Shown here: positions 34,028-44,645 of the stretch, one piece after another
Position numbering within the stretch: the first letter of the stretch is position 1
Layout: each line of letters opens with the position of its first letter
Origin: Meghimatium bilineatum
Lineage: Eukaryota; Mollusca; Gastropoda; Stylommatophora; Philomycidae
NCBI GenBank assembly: GCA_034231615.1
Contig: CM067298.1
Span: forward strand, 53,286,883-53,350,882
Reading direction: 5' to 3'
Length of the DNA stretch: 64,000 nt
The notes under the pieces: model-generated
Seen by the model: only the letters and a program-made list of their open reading frames with translations
Database searches by the model: none
What the model was told of the DNA's origin: nothing
Position numbers and translations under genes: made by a program

Positions 34028-34543
34028 TTAGATCATAGCTTCTAGGAGAACACTGTAACTGCTACCATCTTTGTCATAACAGCCATTTACTGTGACCTTA
34101 TGCCCTTTGCAGTTATGTAGGTCAGCATGGCCCACCCATTTATCTCCTTTCTTCTCTAATTGAGTCCATTCGTCCCTGGCATGAATAGCGACTTTATGGG
34201 CACCAGGGACAACGATTTCAAACCGTGTGCGTTCCAGGTACTTGCTGTTACTATTCAGATGCAATGGCTCATGGAGGACACAGTGATCTTTGTAGAACTT
34301 TGTGAAGGCCTTGAGAAAAGGCTCAGCTGGATTTTTTATCTTATCTACGCTGGCAAAGTAGTTGTATACGTTAGGCAAGGATTCTGTAGGATCGGTTTCA
34401 GGAAGAGCAAAGATCATGAACTTGTAATCCCCATTGGCAGGAAAACCCAGGTGAAAGTGGATACAGTCATCGTCCTTTCTTTGGACAAAGACATACTCAG
34501 GTAGCTCCTTGTCAGTGGAACACTGGGTAAACTTTGTAACCAC
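34028..34543 (-). CDS. KY/hillarin-like protein 2, exon 2
   Basis: Starts after acceptor TTTCTTTTCAG with GTG GTT ACA (phase 0) and ends in TAA at 34028. It encodes residues 51-221 of a 221-aa protein: DYKFMIFALPETDP (89-102), SLPNVYNYF (105-113), FYKDHCVLHEPLHLNS (133-148), WTQLEKKGDKW (176-186) and the SYSVLLEAM end. The layout is the same as KY-like protein 1, from which it differs at about half of its positions. The FPKQY word of paralogue 1 has become FLKAF. The transglutaminase-like core is absent. The upstream partner exon is 43804-43953, so the intron is 9260 bases and packed with retroelements. The frame has no stop, which argues for a functional gene. A cytoskeletal or structural role is inferred from the family. 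Confidence 0.87.
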   Translation of the reverse strand: MVTKFTQCSTDKELPEYVFVQRKDDDCIHFHLGFPANGDYKFMIFALPETDPTESLPNVYNYFASVDKIKNPAEPFLKAFTKFYKDHCVLHEPLHLNSNSKYLERTRFEIVVPGAHKVAIHARDEWTQLEKKGDKWVGHADLHNCKGHKVTVNGCYDKDGSSYSVLLEAMI

Positions 34544-34564
34544 CTGAAAAGAAACGATACCATA

Positions 34565-34830
34565 CAATGTGAGAAATCTGATACTCCAATTGATGCAGTG
34601 TCTTATATAAAATATGAGAAATCTGATACCTTATTTGATGTAGTGTCTTATATAAAATATGAGAAATCTGATACCTTATTTGATGTAGTGTCTTATATAA
34701 AATATGAGAAATCAGATACCTTATTTGATGCAGTGTCTTATATAAAATATGAGAAATATGATACCTTATTTGATGTAGTGTCTTATATAAAATATGAGAA
34801 ATCTGATATCCAAATGATGTAGTGTCTTAC
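34565..34830. repeat. 45-bp tandem repeat beside the exon 2 acceptor of KY-2
   Basis: Five to six copies of a 45-base unit (TGTCTTATATAAAATATGAG, AAATCTGATACC, TTATTTGATGTAG) begin about 20 bases into the intron from exon 2. As 45 is a multiple of three, a repetitive frame SYIKYEKSDTLFDVV stays open on plus; it is not a gene. Confidence 0.93.
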
Positions 34831-34989
34831 ATAAAATTTGATACGCAAAATGATGCAGATAAAATGTGAGAAATTTGACAAGGTATTTAATGGAGTATCT
34901 TATAAAATGCAAAATTGTAATTAGCTAAAATTAATATGGTTACTGCACTCAGCACGAGCTTTTTCACTAATTGATTGGTATCATCAGGT

Positions 34990-36062
34990 ACCATACCTGC
35001 TGGCGTAGGATGTCATAGCTCTCCGCAGCTCTCTGTCCACAGTATTATGTATCAAGATCGTTGTTGTTTCCCTGCCATGACAGGTTGTTAAAATGTCTAA
35101 TATTTTCTCACGTTGTCGCCCTCTATATCTGTTGCCTTCAATTTTGCCTGTTGTGACTTATGTTCTCCAAACCTCCCTATCTCATGAAGTGACCAAAAAA
35201 TGATGATTGTCGTTTTCTTATATTATTTATTAAGATCCGTTTTACATTTGACTCTTTCAACACCTCTACATTAGTCTTTCTGGCAGTCCATGGTACTCTC
35301 AGCATTCTTTTATAGAACCACATCTCTATTGCCTCTAATTTCCCACTTTCCAGTTTGTTTAGTGTCCAAGACTAGCATCCATATGTTAGTATAGGAGTTA
35401 TATAGCACTGCAGAGCTCTTTCTCACCTCTAATGACAAGGTCATATTACACATTATATTTTTCATTTTTTAAATGTTGTTTTTGCCTGTCCTATTCTGCT
35501 TCTTATTTCTGTTGACTTTCTTCCATCTGCTGTAATCGCTATGCCTAAATATTTGAATTGGTGGACATGTTTTAATACTATATCATTAATTTTGATCTTG
35601 CAATGTTTGGTATTTTGTTTCTTTGAAATAACCATTACTTCTGTTTTCTTGATATTTAGGAAGATGCCTTTCTCTTTACTTTCTATGACTACTAAATTAA
35701 TTAAATCTTGAAGGTCTTCTCACTTTTTGCAATCAGAACAGTATCATCCGCATATCTGAAATTATTTATGTTATATCCTCCCACTGATATTCCTGGTATA
35801 TCAACTATTGCACGCAATATGTTTTCACTGTATAAAGAGAACAGGTCTGGCGAAAGTACGGATTCCTGTCTGACTCCTTGTTTTATTTGTTGAAAAGGGC
35901 CAAATTGATTTCCTACTCTCATTGCTGCTGTTTGTTGCCAGTACATGTTCTTGATGATTCTTAAATCATTATTTTCAATATTCAAATTCTCTAGCATGTG
36001 TATAACTTCTCTATGTTTAACTTTATCAAATGCTTTCGTGTAGTCTATAAATTTTGATTGGT
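34990..36062 (-). pseudogene. RTE-like LINE remnant with RT core (family of 30538)
   Basis: On the minus strand: FIDYTKAF-like motif A at about 36050, then at 35997-35701 GNQFGPFQQIKQGVRQESVL and FRYADDTVLIAKSEKTF (the catalytic YADD). Below 35700 follow EVMVISKK-, KYLGIAI-, W-TARKTNVEV- and FGHFMR-like words, broken by stops. The 3' end, near 34990, matches the end of the 30538 insert. Lies in the KY-2 intron. Confidence 0.85.
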
Positions 36063-36399
36063 ATCAGTAGATTATATTGAATAGACCAAATATTGACTAC
36101 TTTATGCGACGTTCTTACGGGAGCTTAGTCAAAGAAGTGTATATCCAGCGGTATAGGCAGGCTTACAACTCCATAGCTCTATATCTGTTATATTAATGAT
36201 GTATATCTGTGAATATCTCTAATTACACAATAGCAATTCCAGAAATTTTTCCTTGTCTTCTTATGTTTCTTTTCACTTTGATCTTATGGTTTTCAATTTT
36301 GAAGTTTGACTTCTTTTAAAATCTCATGTATTTTTGTTTTCTTCTTCTTATGCGCTCGTTCTTAATTTCCTACAGATTAGCATGATGCAGTCCGAGTAA

Positions 36400-36823
36400 T
36401 GCAGTATGATGCAGTTTTATGGATGTGAAGCATGGACTATAAACAAGAAAATTCAAAGTGAATTGGAGGCTACAGAAATGTGGTTTCTGAGAAGAATGAT
36501 GAAAATACTATGGACAGCCAAGAAAACTAATGCAGAGGTTCTCATTGATACTGGCGTAAAAAGATCAATCATATCAAACATTAGAGGCAGACAGTCAAGG
36601 TTTCTAGGGCATGTGCTGAGAAGAACACAGCTTGAACACTTAATAACCACTGGAAAGATCAAAGGGAGAAGAGATAGAGGTCGACAAAGAGAAAAGTTAC
36701 TAGATGGGCTTGTATCGTGGCACGGTAGAAGCTCACCAACCGAGCTTATTGATAACACAAGAGACAGAGAGTCGTGGAGAAACATGATCGCCTACGCCTG
36801 TCGGCATGGCACTTGATTGATTG
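36400..36823 (+). mobile_element. 5'-truncated LINE inserted in SINE S
   Basis: AGTCCGAGTAA occurs at 36389-36399 and 36824-36834, an 11-bp target-site duplication made from SINE sequence. The 424-base insert ends in a (TTGA)n tail. It keeps an open C-terminal frame: YGCEAWTINKKIQSELE, RRMMKILWTAKKTNAEV, FLGHVLRRTQLEH, GKIKGRRDRGRQREKLLDG, ending YACRHGT at TGA. Confidence 0.92.
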
Positions 36824-36869
36824 AGTCCGAGTAACGCTCCATCTTGGAGCGTCAATTCTGTGTAATTGT

Positions 36870-37040
36870 CTTACTAGTAGTTGTCACTGTAGTAGTAGTT
36901 TTATCAGTAGTGGTAAAAGTAACAGTAGCTGTAGTAGTGGTGATAGTAGTAATAGTAGATGTAGTAATTATTGTTGTAGAAGTAGTGCGGGTAATAGTAA
37001 TATTTGTAATTGCAGTTGTAGTAGTAGCAGAAGTGATGTT
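36870..37040. repeat. GTA-rich microsatellite
   Basis: Degenerate GTAGTA/GTGGTA repeats inside the second insertion of the SINE at 36341-37309. They generate a Val-rich frame on plus and a Thr-rich frame on minus, both artificial. Confidence 0.85.
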
Positions 37041-37917
37041 CATCGGGGACTTCAAATACCGTTCGATAATTTCTGTAAGTATCTCATATTGTGTCATAGT
37101 TTACAGCTATGCAGCGATTTATGTGTATGCCGACTCGACACATCCAGTTTCAGCATGATTTTTTTGTATCACATTGACCCTCTATGGGATGAGACAGTCA
37201 ATTCCACCCTCAATATCACATTAGTTGCATCACGACGTTCATGAGGGTTAATAGTGTCGGTATTCTGTTCTCCCGTTTCAGGCCCGGCACCACATGTGGT
37301 TTGGTGATCAGCCGTAGAGGGCTCGTTAGAATTGTTTTGTATGCTCTCTAACAAAATTGCACACCAATAGGAATGTGATAACCCCAGTGTAAACTACGAG
37401 ATGATATGCAATATGTAGGACCATCACTGTCTGGCGGCTGTTTCTTATTCGGTTAAAAATTAGTATTTTGTCGAAATTTCATCTTTTCTTGTGTTCCGTT
37501 AGTAGTATTTCATGTTTATTATTTCGTAATATCAACGTACCTATTTCATTTAATATTTGAATTTTCAATGTGTTACCGAAGCCCCTATATTTTTCTGTGG
37601 TGATTTACCCAAACCACACGTAGTTTAAATTCTTTAAAACGAACAGACGATGTCTGTAAACGTAAATATTACTAGATGTCTGAATGTATGAGATGGGTAT
37701 TCCATCTATACCCATATATATATATATATAGATCGTGTGCTCCGCACACACCATCTACAGTCTCATGGTACATTTCATACGAGGTCAAAGATATACAAGA
37801 AAGGAGAGGTTGCTGAAATGCAAATGTGGATTTAAGAATCTCACCGAGTCGGTTGAATAATTTTTGCATATACTGTAAGTCTTCAAAGTAGATCTGAAAT
37901 CGACTATGTATTGACAT

Positions 37918-38164
37918 GACCCGAAAGGGGGAGGAAATGAATAGCGATACTGTTTCTGGCTATGCTCGTCGGAAGAGACGACTAAAGATAATTTGGAGAT
38001 AAGTTGGCCAGTCCATAGAGGATGACGTGACAACAAGCCATGCTGAAGTTGGATTTGTCAAGACTAAAGTGACAGATATCGCAGCCAAGGTGGAAACTAT
38101 GACACAATATATTTCATTCCACGGATTATATTCTGCTAATCTGCAGTTAATCTAACGAAGAAGA
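37918..38164 (+). mobile_element. SINE family S copy
   Basis: Diverged copy starting CCCGAAAGGGGGAGG, with GCCATGCTGAAGTTGGATTT and ATATTCTGCTAATCTGCAG, ending near CGAAGAAGA. Inside the KY-2 intron, on the opposite strand to the gene. Confidence 0.78.
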
Positions 38165-38509
38165 TTTCACATTTTGGATACTGTGCACGCACAACGTAAA
38201 ACATCCCGGAAGGTTTTTTGTTCATGTGGTAAAGTCAAAGAACAAAACATTTATTGAAACAGATCAAAGCAGACAGATAAAATATTTTGAACACAGAGAA
38301 GAATTAAAATATGAAAACTTGTATAATGAAAGTTTGTGGATTTAAAAAATCCATTTTGAATTTTAGTGTCTGACAGAATGTCGCAGAAATAACAGCCAAG
38401 AAATCAACAAATATAAAATTCGTTCTGTTCTCATGACTACATTTCGCTAATTTTTATGAGTTTGAAAACGAAGACAGAAGAAAAATAATAATGAACTCTA
38501 CTGAATATA

Positions 38510-38695
38510 TTTGTCTGATAACTTTATAACAGCAATCTCATGTACGTGAACTCTACTATCTTTATCCGATAACTTTATAAAAGCATTCTTATGTGCGTGA
38601 ACTTATACTGACTATTTTTATCTGATAACTTTATAACAATATTTTCATGTACATAAACTCTACTGACTATCTTTGTCTGACAACTTTCTGCAATG
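38510..38695. repeat. About 60-bp degenerate tandem repeat, 3 units
   Basis: CTACTGACTATCTTTGTCTG, ATAACTTTATAACA and TCATGTACGTGAACT recur at roughly 60-base spacing with many changes. Confidence 0.7.
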
Positions 38696-38878
38696 TTTGG
38701 ATCATAGATGAGCACTGTAGTTCCCATTCTAAAAATTTTGCACTAAATACTTTTGTATATGTGCTATTAAAATAAACTTTCCTTGTTCGACGACTTTCCT
38801 AGTTTTTCCTGTTGGATTTCAGTGTTCTTGCAAATGCTACATATTATCACATGTACTGTAAGTTATACCAAAATGTTC

Positions 38879-39058
38879 ACAGAGTCCGTCTCAGATGGCC
38901 AAGGTACCAGGGTCAAACCGTTCACAGGCAAATGTGCATCTGTACCGTTCAGAAAGCCATAGCAACTACTCAACATATTTATATTAACTAGAAAATTACA
39001 ACAGCAAATAAATGATAAGTTGATCGCTACGATCTAAATAGAATACACATGCTGCCAA
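38879..39058 (+). mobile_element. tRNA-derived SINE, copy 3 (damaged head)
   Basis: The body matches the SINE at 51014-51217 (GTTCACAGGCAAATGTGCAT, TTCAGAAAGCCATAGCAAC, ATTTATATTAACTAGAAAAT). The A-box part is deleted and the B-box position reads GGGTCAAACC, so pol III promotion is probably lost. Confidence 0.7.
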
Positions 39059-39771
39059 CTTTTATTTTTTTAAATTATTCTTTTTCTAGTCTTTTATTTA
39101 TCTTGACCTCATGCGGGATCCTCCTTCCACACACTATAGATTGCTAGGTTGAAATGTTCCTGTTATTTCCATATCAAAAATATTACTCCAGTTTCAAAAC
39201 ATTTCATATTCAACTCAAGGAGAAATCAAAGATCGCTTAGCAATTGAACATAGAAAACACGTCAAACCAGGTCGTGCCTAACATAAAAGATATGTTTGTG
39301 AAAACCAGTCATCCATAGAAAACATTTAAATACGAGATTGTTTGTTATAATATGTTTCTTGTGACGGATATTTTCAAAGAATACATAAGTCAAACGTGGG
39401 GCTCGAAGATGTTACTTAGTGACATACAAAACTATGAAACTGGGTGGAGTGACGGACATAAGTGTAGGAAGTGGGTTTGGAATAAGTTTAGAGAAATAAT
39501 TGGAAGAAAAAAATGTTTATTGTATACATCTGAAACATTGTGTACTTTTGAGGCGGGGGAATGCGAGATAATGCAGGGGTTAACGTCATGGTGGCTTAGT
39601 CATGTGGATGATGTGGGTTCAATTTCCAGTAGAAGTATTTTGTTCCCCTGGTAAAGAAAGAAAACAATAACAGCAACGATTCGTTGAACCATGCCCAGTA
39701 TCCAATATAAACAGAGGCAGAGAATAGATAGAGAATGTAAACATTGCATGAAAGGCCGATGTAGATTATTT

Positions 39772-40215
39772 CCATGCATTTTGTTGATCGACCTTGGCTA
39801 TTTTTGGTATGCGACTTCAAGTATATTCTTCTTCTTCTTCTGTGTTCGTTCTTAAGCTCCTGCAGATTACCAGGATGTAGTCCGGAGAACAGAATGCATT
39901 GTGTCATAGTTTAAAGCATTGCTGCGATATCTGCGCCTTTCGGCCGGACACATCCGACTTCAGCATGGCTTTGGGTCACTGACCCTATATGGGATGGGAC
40001 AGCCAACTCCATCCCATAACCTCCTTAGTCGCCTTTTACGACATGCGTGGAAGGTAAACAGTGTTGCTATTCTTTGCTCCCCTTTCGGGCCCCGGCAACA
40101 CACGGAATATTTCGAATATATAAATGGTGACCAAAGAAACCACGACAATAATAAAAAAACTTAACAAATGAAGTCCTAATTAATTCATTACAGATGTCTT
40201 CTACTGCCGTCAGTT
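39772..40215. repeat. Foldback family F copy interrupted by SINE S
   Basis: Left part 39772-39825 has CTTGGCTATTTTTGGTATGC, matching the loop of the copy at 1348-1498. The right part from 40111 has GAATATATAAATGGTGACC and AGTCCTAATTAATTCATT, matching 49700-49800. The SINE at 39826-40110 separates them. Confidence 0.75.
39826..40110 (-). mobile_element. SINE family S copy, nested in foldback element
   Basis: Nearly full-length copy in reverse, from the CTTCTTCTTCTT tail at the left to GGGCCCCGGCAACACACGG. Flanks TTCAAGTATA (39816-39825) and TTCGAATATA (40111-40120) match at 8 of 10 bases and fit an old target-site duplication within element F. Closest in sequence to the copies in the segmental duplication. 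Confidence 0.85.
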
Positions 40216-40438
40216 GAACATATTCCGTACATACGACACTTGGTAACGAGACTTGGGGGTGGGGGTGAGTAGAAGGAGGTTGTTTTATAAAAGATGTTCC
40301 TAGAAAAAATGTTTCCACCTCCCCCCTCCCTGTTGAAAATGTGATCGGGGGAATGGTGGGTAATGAGAAAAATTTGTGACACTACTACAGGACTAAAGGT
40401 ATTGGTTTTACCTTCTTACTTTCTTGTTTTCTATCATT

Positions 40439-40645
40439 TCTTCTTCTTCGTTTGTTCTCAGAATCCTATATTATCAGGAAGAAAGGAATGCGTTGTACAA
40501 TGGTTTTCAGCTTTGCTGCAATATATTTGCTTGATCTCTGACAAATCCGACTTCAGCTTGGCTTCGCATCACTTTGATCTTATTTGGGGTAGGACATTCA
40601 TCTCTAACACAAAAATCCCCTTAGTCGCCTCAACGACATGCATGT
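40439..40645 (-). mobile_element. SINE family S copy, diverged
   Basis: TTCTTCTTCGTTTGTTCTCA, ATCAGGAAGAAAGGAATGCG, ATCCGACTTCAGCTTGGCTT and TTAGTCGCCTCAACGACATG follow the family order in reverse. Truncated at the 5' head. Confidence 0.72.
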
Positions 40646-40887
40646 CAGTAAGTGTGTTGTGAAATATAAAATGTTAAGTTCTAGTTTCCTTAAAATTTGT
40701 TGGGGAGGGGAGGTGTTTATACCCCACCATCAACCACTGGGAAGTAAAAGTCGACCAAAACGAAATACGATGGAGTGCATGTGTCTAAATAGAAAAAATT
40801 TAGGCATAATAACAATATTTATTATCAATCTTTTTTTTGGGTGTAAAACGGAATGCCAGTTTTAATGGAAACGGAAAAAAAAATATA

Positions 40888-41098
40888 GTCTTTAAATCAG
40901 AAGCATTACTAATAATACATAGTATTATTTCTAGTCTTTTAATAAGACACATTACTAATACATCGTATTATTTCTATAGTTTTAGTCAGACACTTTACTA
41001 ATAAATTGTATTATTTCTTGCCCCTAAATCATACACATAACTAATACATTGTATTATTTCTAGTCTTGAAATCAGACAATTTACCAATCACATTGTAA
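40888..41098. repeat. About 43-46-bp degenerate tandem repeat, 5 units
   Basis: Each unit has AGTCTTTAAATCAGA, CACATTACTAATACAT and GTATTATTTCT. Spacing varies between about 41 and 46 bases. In the KY-2 intron. Confidence 0.82.
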
Positions 41099-41165
41099 TG
41101 AATTTAATATTTAAAAAGGCGTATCTAAAATTATGACAAAATCGATTACCGAATTTCTCTATTAC

Positions 41166-41272
41166 ATGACATGCTCCTGCTAGATTAACAACAGGATGTA
41201 TTCTAGACAACGCAAGTTCGCTGTGTCGCTATTTTATTTGCGTCAATGGTCTGAGATATCCGATTTAGGAAA
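41166..41272 (-). mobile_element. T-type SINE copy, partial
   Basis: CAACAGGATGTATTCTAGAC, GCTATTTTATTTGCGTCAAT and GATATCCGATTTAGGA match the T elements in order. Ends are not defined. Confidence 0.5.
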
Positions 41273-42428
41273 TATATGAAATATAAAACATACATACGTG
41301 AGAACATTTGCGATGGAAGATGATCAGTGCTTCATGTGTATAATAAATGTTGGGTAGTTTGTGTTTACTAAAAAAATGCCTATATTTATATCATGAAACC
41401 TGAAAATTGTCTTTGTAAACCCAATGTAGCGGCCAACAAATAAAAGCGTTCTAACATTCACCATCTGTTTCTTATTGATTTCTAGTAAAAAAAAAATGTA
41501 TATTTCAGTACAATTATTTTATCGAGTCCGAAAGTCAGTTTTCGAAAATTATACTGTTGTCTGAATAGAATTTCTATCTTTAACCATGAGGATACTCCCC
41601 CAACAGAAGTGTCGTCAGTACAGTGTTACTTTCCTGCCTCCACATTGTACTTATAAAACGGATTCATTGCTTTTCCTACAAAATTATTGCCAATGTGAAT
41701 ATTTGTGACATGGAGATTAAGTAACCATTTGTGGGAAAAGGCACCAAATTTTAAAATTAAAAAAACCAACAGAAATGAAGGAATGCATTTTTTATTTTTA
41801 AGTTAAACCACTTTCACCTCACCAAAGACATATCTACATATCTAAGGCGGGTTGATTAAAATCTATACAAAAGTGATCGGTGTTAGTAAAGAGTTTGAGA
41901 AACACTGATCTATTTATTTTTAGAAACATTGAAATTACAAGATTTAATTCAAGTCTTAGCATAACTACATTAAATACACTTTTTATTGAAATATTAAAGG
42001 ACAAAAATGATTCATGCTCAAGTGACCAGTTCTAATGGGAAACGAGACTCCTGATTGTGTTTGGGGTTGACAATCTTTTTTTTTTAATTGCAGTTACAGA
42101 TATTTGTCAGCTTCGAAAGCCTGACATTTATTTGCTTGCTATGCTAAGCACTGTATTCACAATAACCATTCACATTAAAAATGCTTAAAAAAGGGCTAAA
42201 TATAAAATCAATTGACTGCTGTGTTTCAAGTTATAAAATCACTTTCCCCCTCACAATAAAGTCATTTCTGTGTACATTACGAACTGATGAGTAAGGAAAG
42301 CTGAAATAAAAGGAAAAAAAGGCGGTGAGGATAAGGCGTATCCCCACGAATCTACAGAAAAACAACAACCAGGAAGTTTTAAACTGTATAACTGAAATAA
42401 GAATACACTGCAATATGAGGAAACGCCC

Positions 42429-42433
<5 letters not shown>

Positions 42434-42469
<36 letters not shown>

Positions 42470-42512
42470 GGGAGAGAGAGGGAGAGAGAGGGAGAGAGAG
42501 AAGGAGCGAGAG
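42434..42512. repeat. (GA)n microsatellite with GGGAGA variants
   Basis: Uninterrupted GA at 42434-42460, then GGGAGAGAGA units. Gives Arg/Glu and Ser/Leu frames that are not genes. Confidence 0.95.
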
Positions 42513-42749
42513 AAGGAGATAGATTGATAGAGAGAAACTGAAAAAGAGTTAAATATGTAACTTTGTTTTTCATTGTTAGAGATATTTTCTTACACGGAAA
42601 TATATAATTAATTTAGAGGTTTCTTGAGTTATTACAAGAAAATATGGTTTCCAGATAAATGGTACTATTTATGGCAACATCTTAGATAAAAACAACCGAA
42701 AACAAACAACAAAAATAACATCACAGTTCAAAATTGTGTACATAAACTG

Positions 42750-43340
42750 TTCGTCATCATTAAGATCCATCTCCACAACAAAGGTTGGCTGCAACAGACC
42801 TACAACATTCCTTGCCTCGTGTCTTGGTGGTGCATTCTGTTAGACTGTAACCAGTTCGTCTTGCGATGTTACTCTTCCAATCGTATCTCTGCTTCCCTCT
42901 TGATCAACTTCCCTCACTTTATCCTCAAGTAAATCAACAAGGTGTCATGTTTTTTTAATGTCCAAAATAGCTTATCTGTTTGATCTTTATTTCCTTCAAT
43001 AAATTATTTTCTGTATACAAAGTGTTGTTAGGACCTCTTTGTTGGCTTTACTCTCTTTCCATGATGTTCTCTCTATTTTTATATTATAGACTTCTCAAAG
43101 GCATCAATTATGTCTTCTAATTGTTTGTTTATTGTCCATATTTCTGTCAAATATTAATATAGAATAGATGTAGAATTTTATAATTCTCATTTTTAGCTTG
43201 TTTGTAATTTGTTTAGATGTTAATATTGTCCTCATGTCATTGAACGTACATTTAGCCATTTCTATTCTCCTTTAAACTTCTGTTTAACGTGTATCATCAT
43301 TTGTGATTATGTGTCCGAGATATTGATAATGTTCTACTTA
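42750..43340 (-). pseudogene. LINE 3' region (family of 48528)
   Basis: Plus-strand words CATCTCCACAACAAAGGTTG, GTCTTGGTGGTGCATTCTG, CAGTTCGTCTTGCGATGTTAC and CCATGATGTTCTC line up in order with 48528-49330 and 62110-62300. Read on minus they give the LINE end -SQPSLRRR-. Many indels; no usable frame. In the KY-2 intron. Confidence 0.75.
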
Positions 43341-43803
43341 TTGTAGTTCCTTTCCATGTATTTTCATGTGTTGTACCTGTTCTGTGACTTTGCTGATTAT
43401 CATGGTATAAACTACTGGACGCCTAATAAAACAAAATCGAATTGAAATTTTATAACTATAACTAGAAGATGAAATCGATTTCTTTCTTGTTTGTGTGCCA
43501 GGAGTTAGAAGATAACCTATTCTATCGAAAAGTACTTTAAATTGCCACTGTAACCAAACTTTACATATGCCAATAAATTCAAACAAGAAAATATGTTTAC
43601 AAAAATATGCGTTTTCAAATTGGCCAAAAAAACACAAAAAAAAAGAAAAAAAGAGCAAAACATACATGTTATGGCCATGATATTTTAAAATGGCAAAGTT
43701 TGACTAAAATGGCAAATATGAAACTCACTTAAAAAGAACAAATTATGTGGCTGTCTACTCTATAATCTGAAAGAATCTAGACGTTCTAATACTTTATGCG
43801 TAC

Positions 43804-43953
43804 CTTCATTGGTTGTCCTGTTTTTATTTTGATGACCACAGTATTAGAGGCTATAACCCTAAACTCAGCGTCCTTGTGGCTGTCTGTTTTGAGCTTAAAC
43901 TCACTAAATCGTGGCTGTCCACCCAACCATCCACTGGGAAGATTTGTAGCCAT
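43804..43953 (-). CDS. KY/hillarin-like protein 2, exon 1
   Basis: Begins ATG at 43953 (MATNLPSGWLGGQPRFSEF) and ends AATGAAG|GTACGC. It is exactly 50 codons and phase 0, matching the 52-codon, phase-0 first exon of paralogue 1. The shared pattern is L-P-x-G-x-L-G-x-Q-P-x-F. It joins exon 2 at 34543 across 9260 bases. The frame is open for 15 more codons upstream (from 43998), but alignment to MAARPDLPPGYLG favours the start given. No TATA box is obvious. Confidence 0.82.
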
Positions 43954-44284
43954 TGTGAGTAAAGAACTATAATCAGTTTTTGCTGATCCAGCTAGCAATT
44001 ACTACTCTAAGTGTGCTCTATAATTTCTATTTTATGTCGTCTAGATTTATTATAAACATCTACTCGGCAAAAGACAGCTAGTGAAATAGCGTTATTAAGA
44101 GAATCTATTCATCCAATAGAAAGCAAGATATATGGACACGTGACCTACATCCTAGTTGCTTTTTTTTCTAAGCAACGTTTTAAGACTATCGTCTGTCACG
44201 CACACACTGATGACGTCATCGTCTTGTAACTGTGATCTGTTACCTTACCGATTATGGTGTAAATATAGATCTCGTAAACAATGA

Positions 44285-44530
44285 TTGAGGATATACATTA
44301 AGAAGACTGGGACATATAGAGTTTGAACAATGATTGAGGATAAGAAGACTGGGACATATAGAGTTTGAACAATGATTGAGGATAAGAAGACTGGGACATA
44401 ATAGAGTTTGAACAATGATTGAGGATAAGAAGACTGGGACATAATAGTGTTTGAACAATGCTTGAGGATAAGAAGACTGGGACATATAGAGTTTGAAGAA
44501 TGATTGAGGATATACATTAAGAAGACTGGG
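44285..44530. repeat. 42/43-bp tandem repeat, about 5.5 units
   Basis: The unit is AGAAGACTGGGACATATAGA, GTTTGAACAATG, ATTGAGGATA, measured at 42, 42 and 43 bases. It begins about 330 bases upstream of the KY-2 start. Minus-strand frames with repeated PVFLSSIIVQTL come from the repeat. Confidence 0.93.
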
Positions 44531-44645
44531 GCAAGTAGAGTTTGGAGTTTATCACCGGACCAGTTTAAAGTTATTATAATACCCTCCTCAATACACCCAT
44601 CAGCGTGCAGCGGCTTACAGTTCCAATTTGATTCTGATTTATTTG

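Larger units (their letters stand above)
36341..37309 (-). mobile_element. SINE family S copy split by two insertions
   Basis: The tail end is at 36341-36399 (CTTCTTCTT...CAGTCCGAGTAA) and the rest is at about 37090-37309 (ATTGTGTCATAGTTTACAGC ... TTTCAGGCCCGGCACC). Between them lie a LINE at 36400-36823 and about 255 bases at 36835-37090 rich in GTA repeats. The S sequence resumes where expected. Confidence 0.8.

Noticed and set aside
34598..34822. Repetitive protein with SYIKYEKSDTLFDVV units
   Set aside because: A 45-bp intronic tandem repeat that keeps one frame open; it lies antisense in the KY-2 intron beside the acceptor.
41627..41906. Possible hAT MITE with CAGTGTTACTTTCC and inverse CAGTGTTTCTCAAAC ends
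   Set aside because: Only the outer seven bases match and no 8-bp duplication was found; not listed as a feature.
44245..44517. Minus-strand frames with repeated PVFLSSIIVQTL
   Set aside because: Translation of the 42/43-bp tandem repeat upstream of KY-2.
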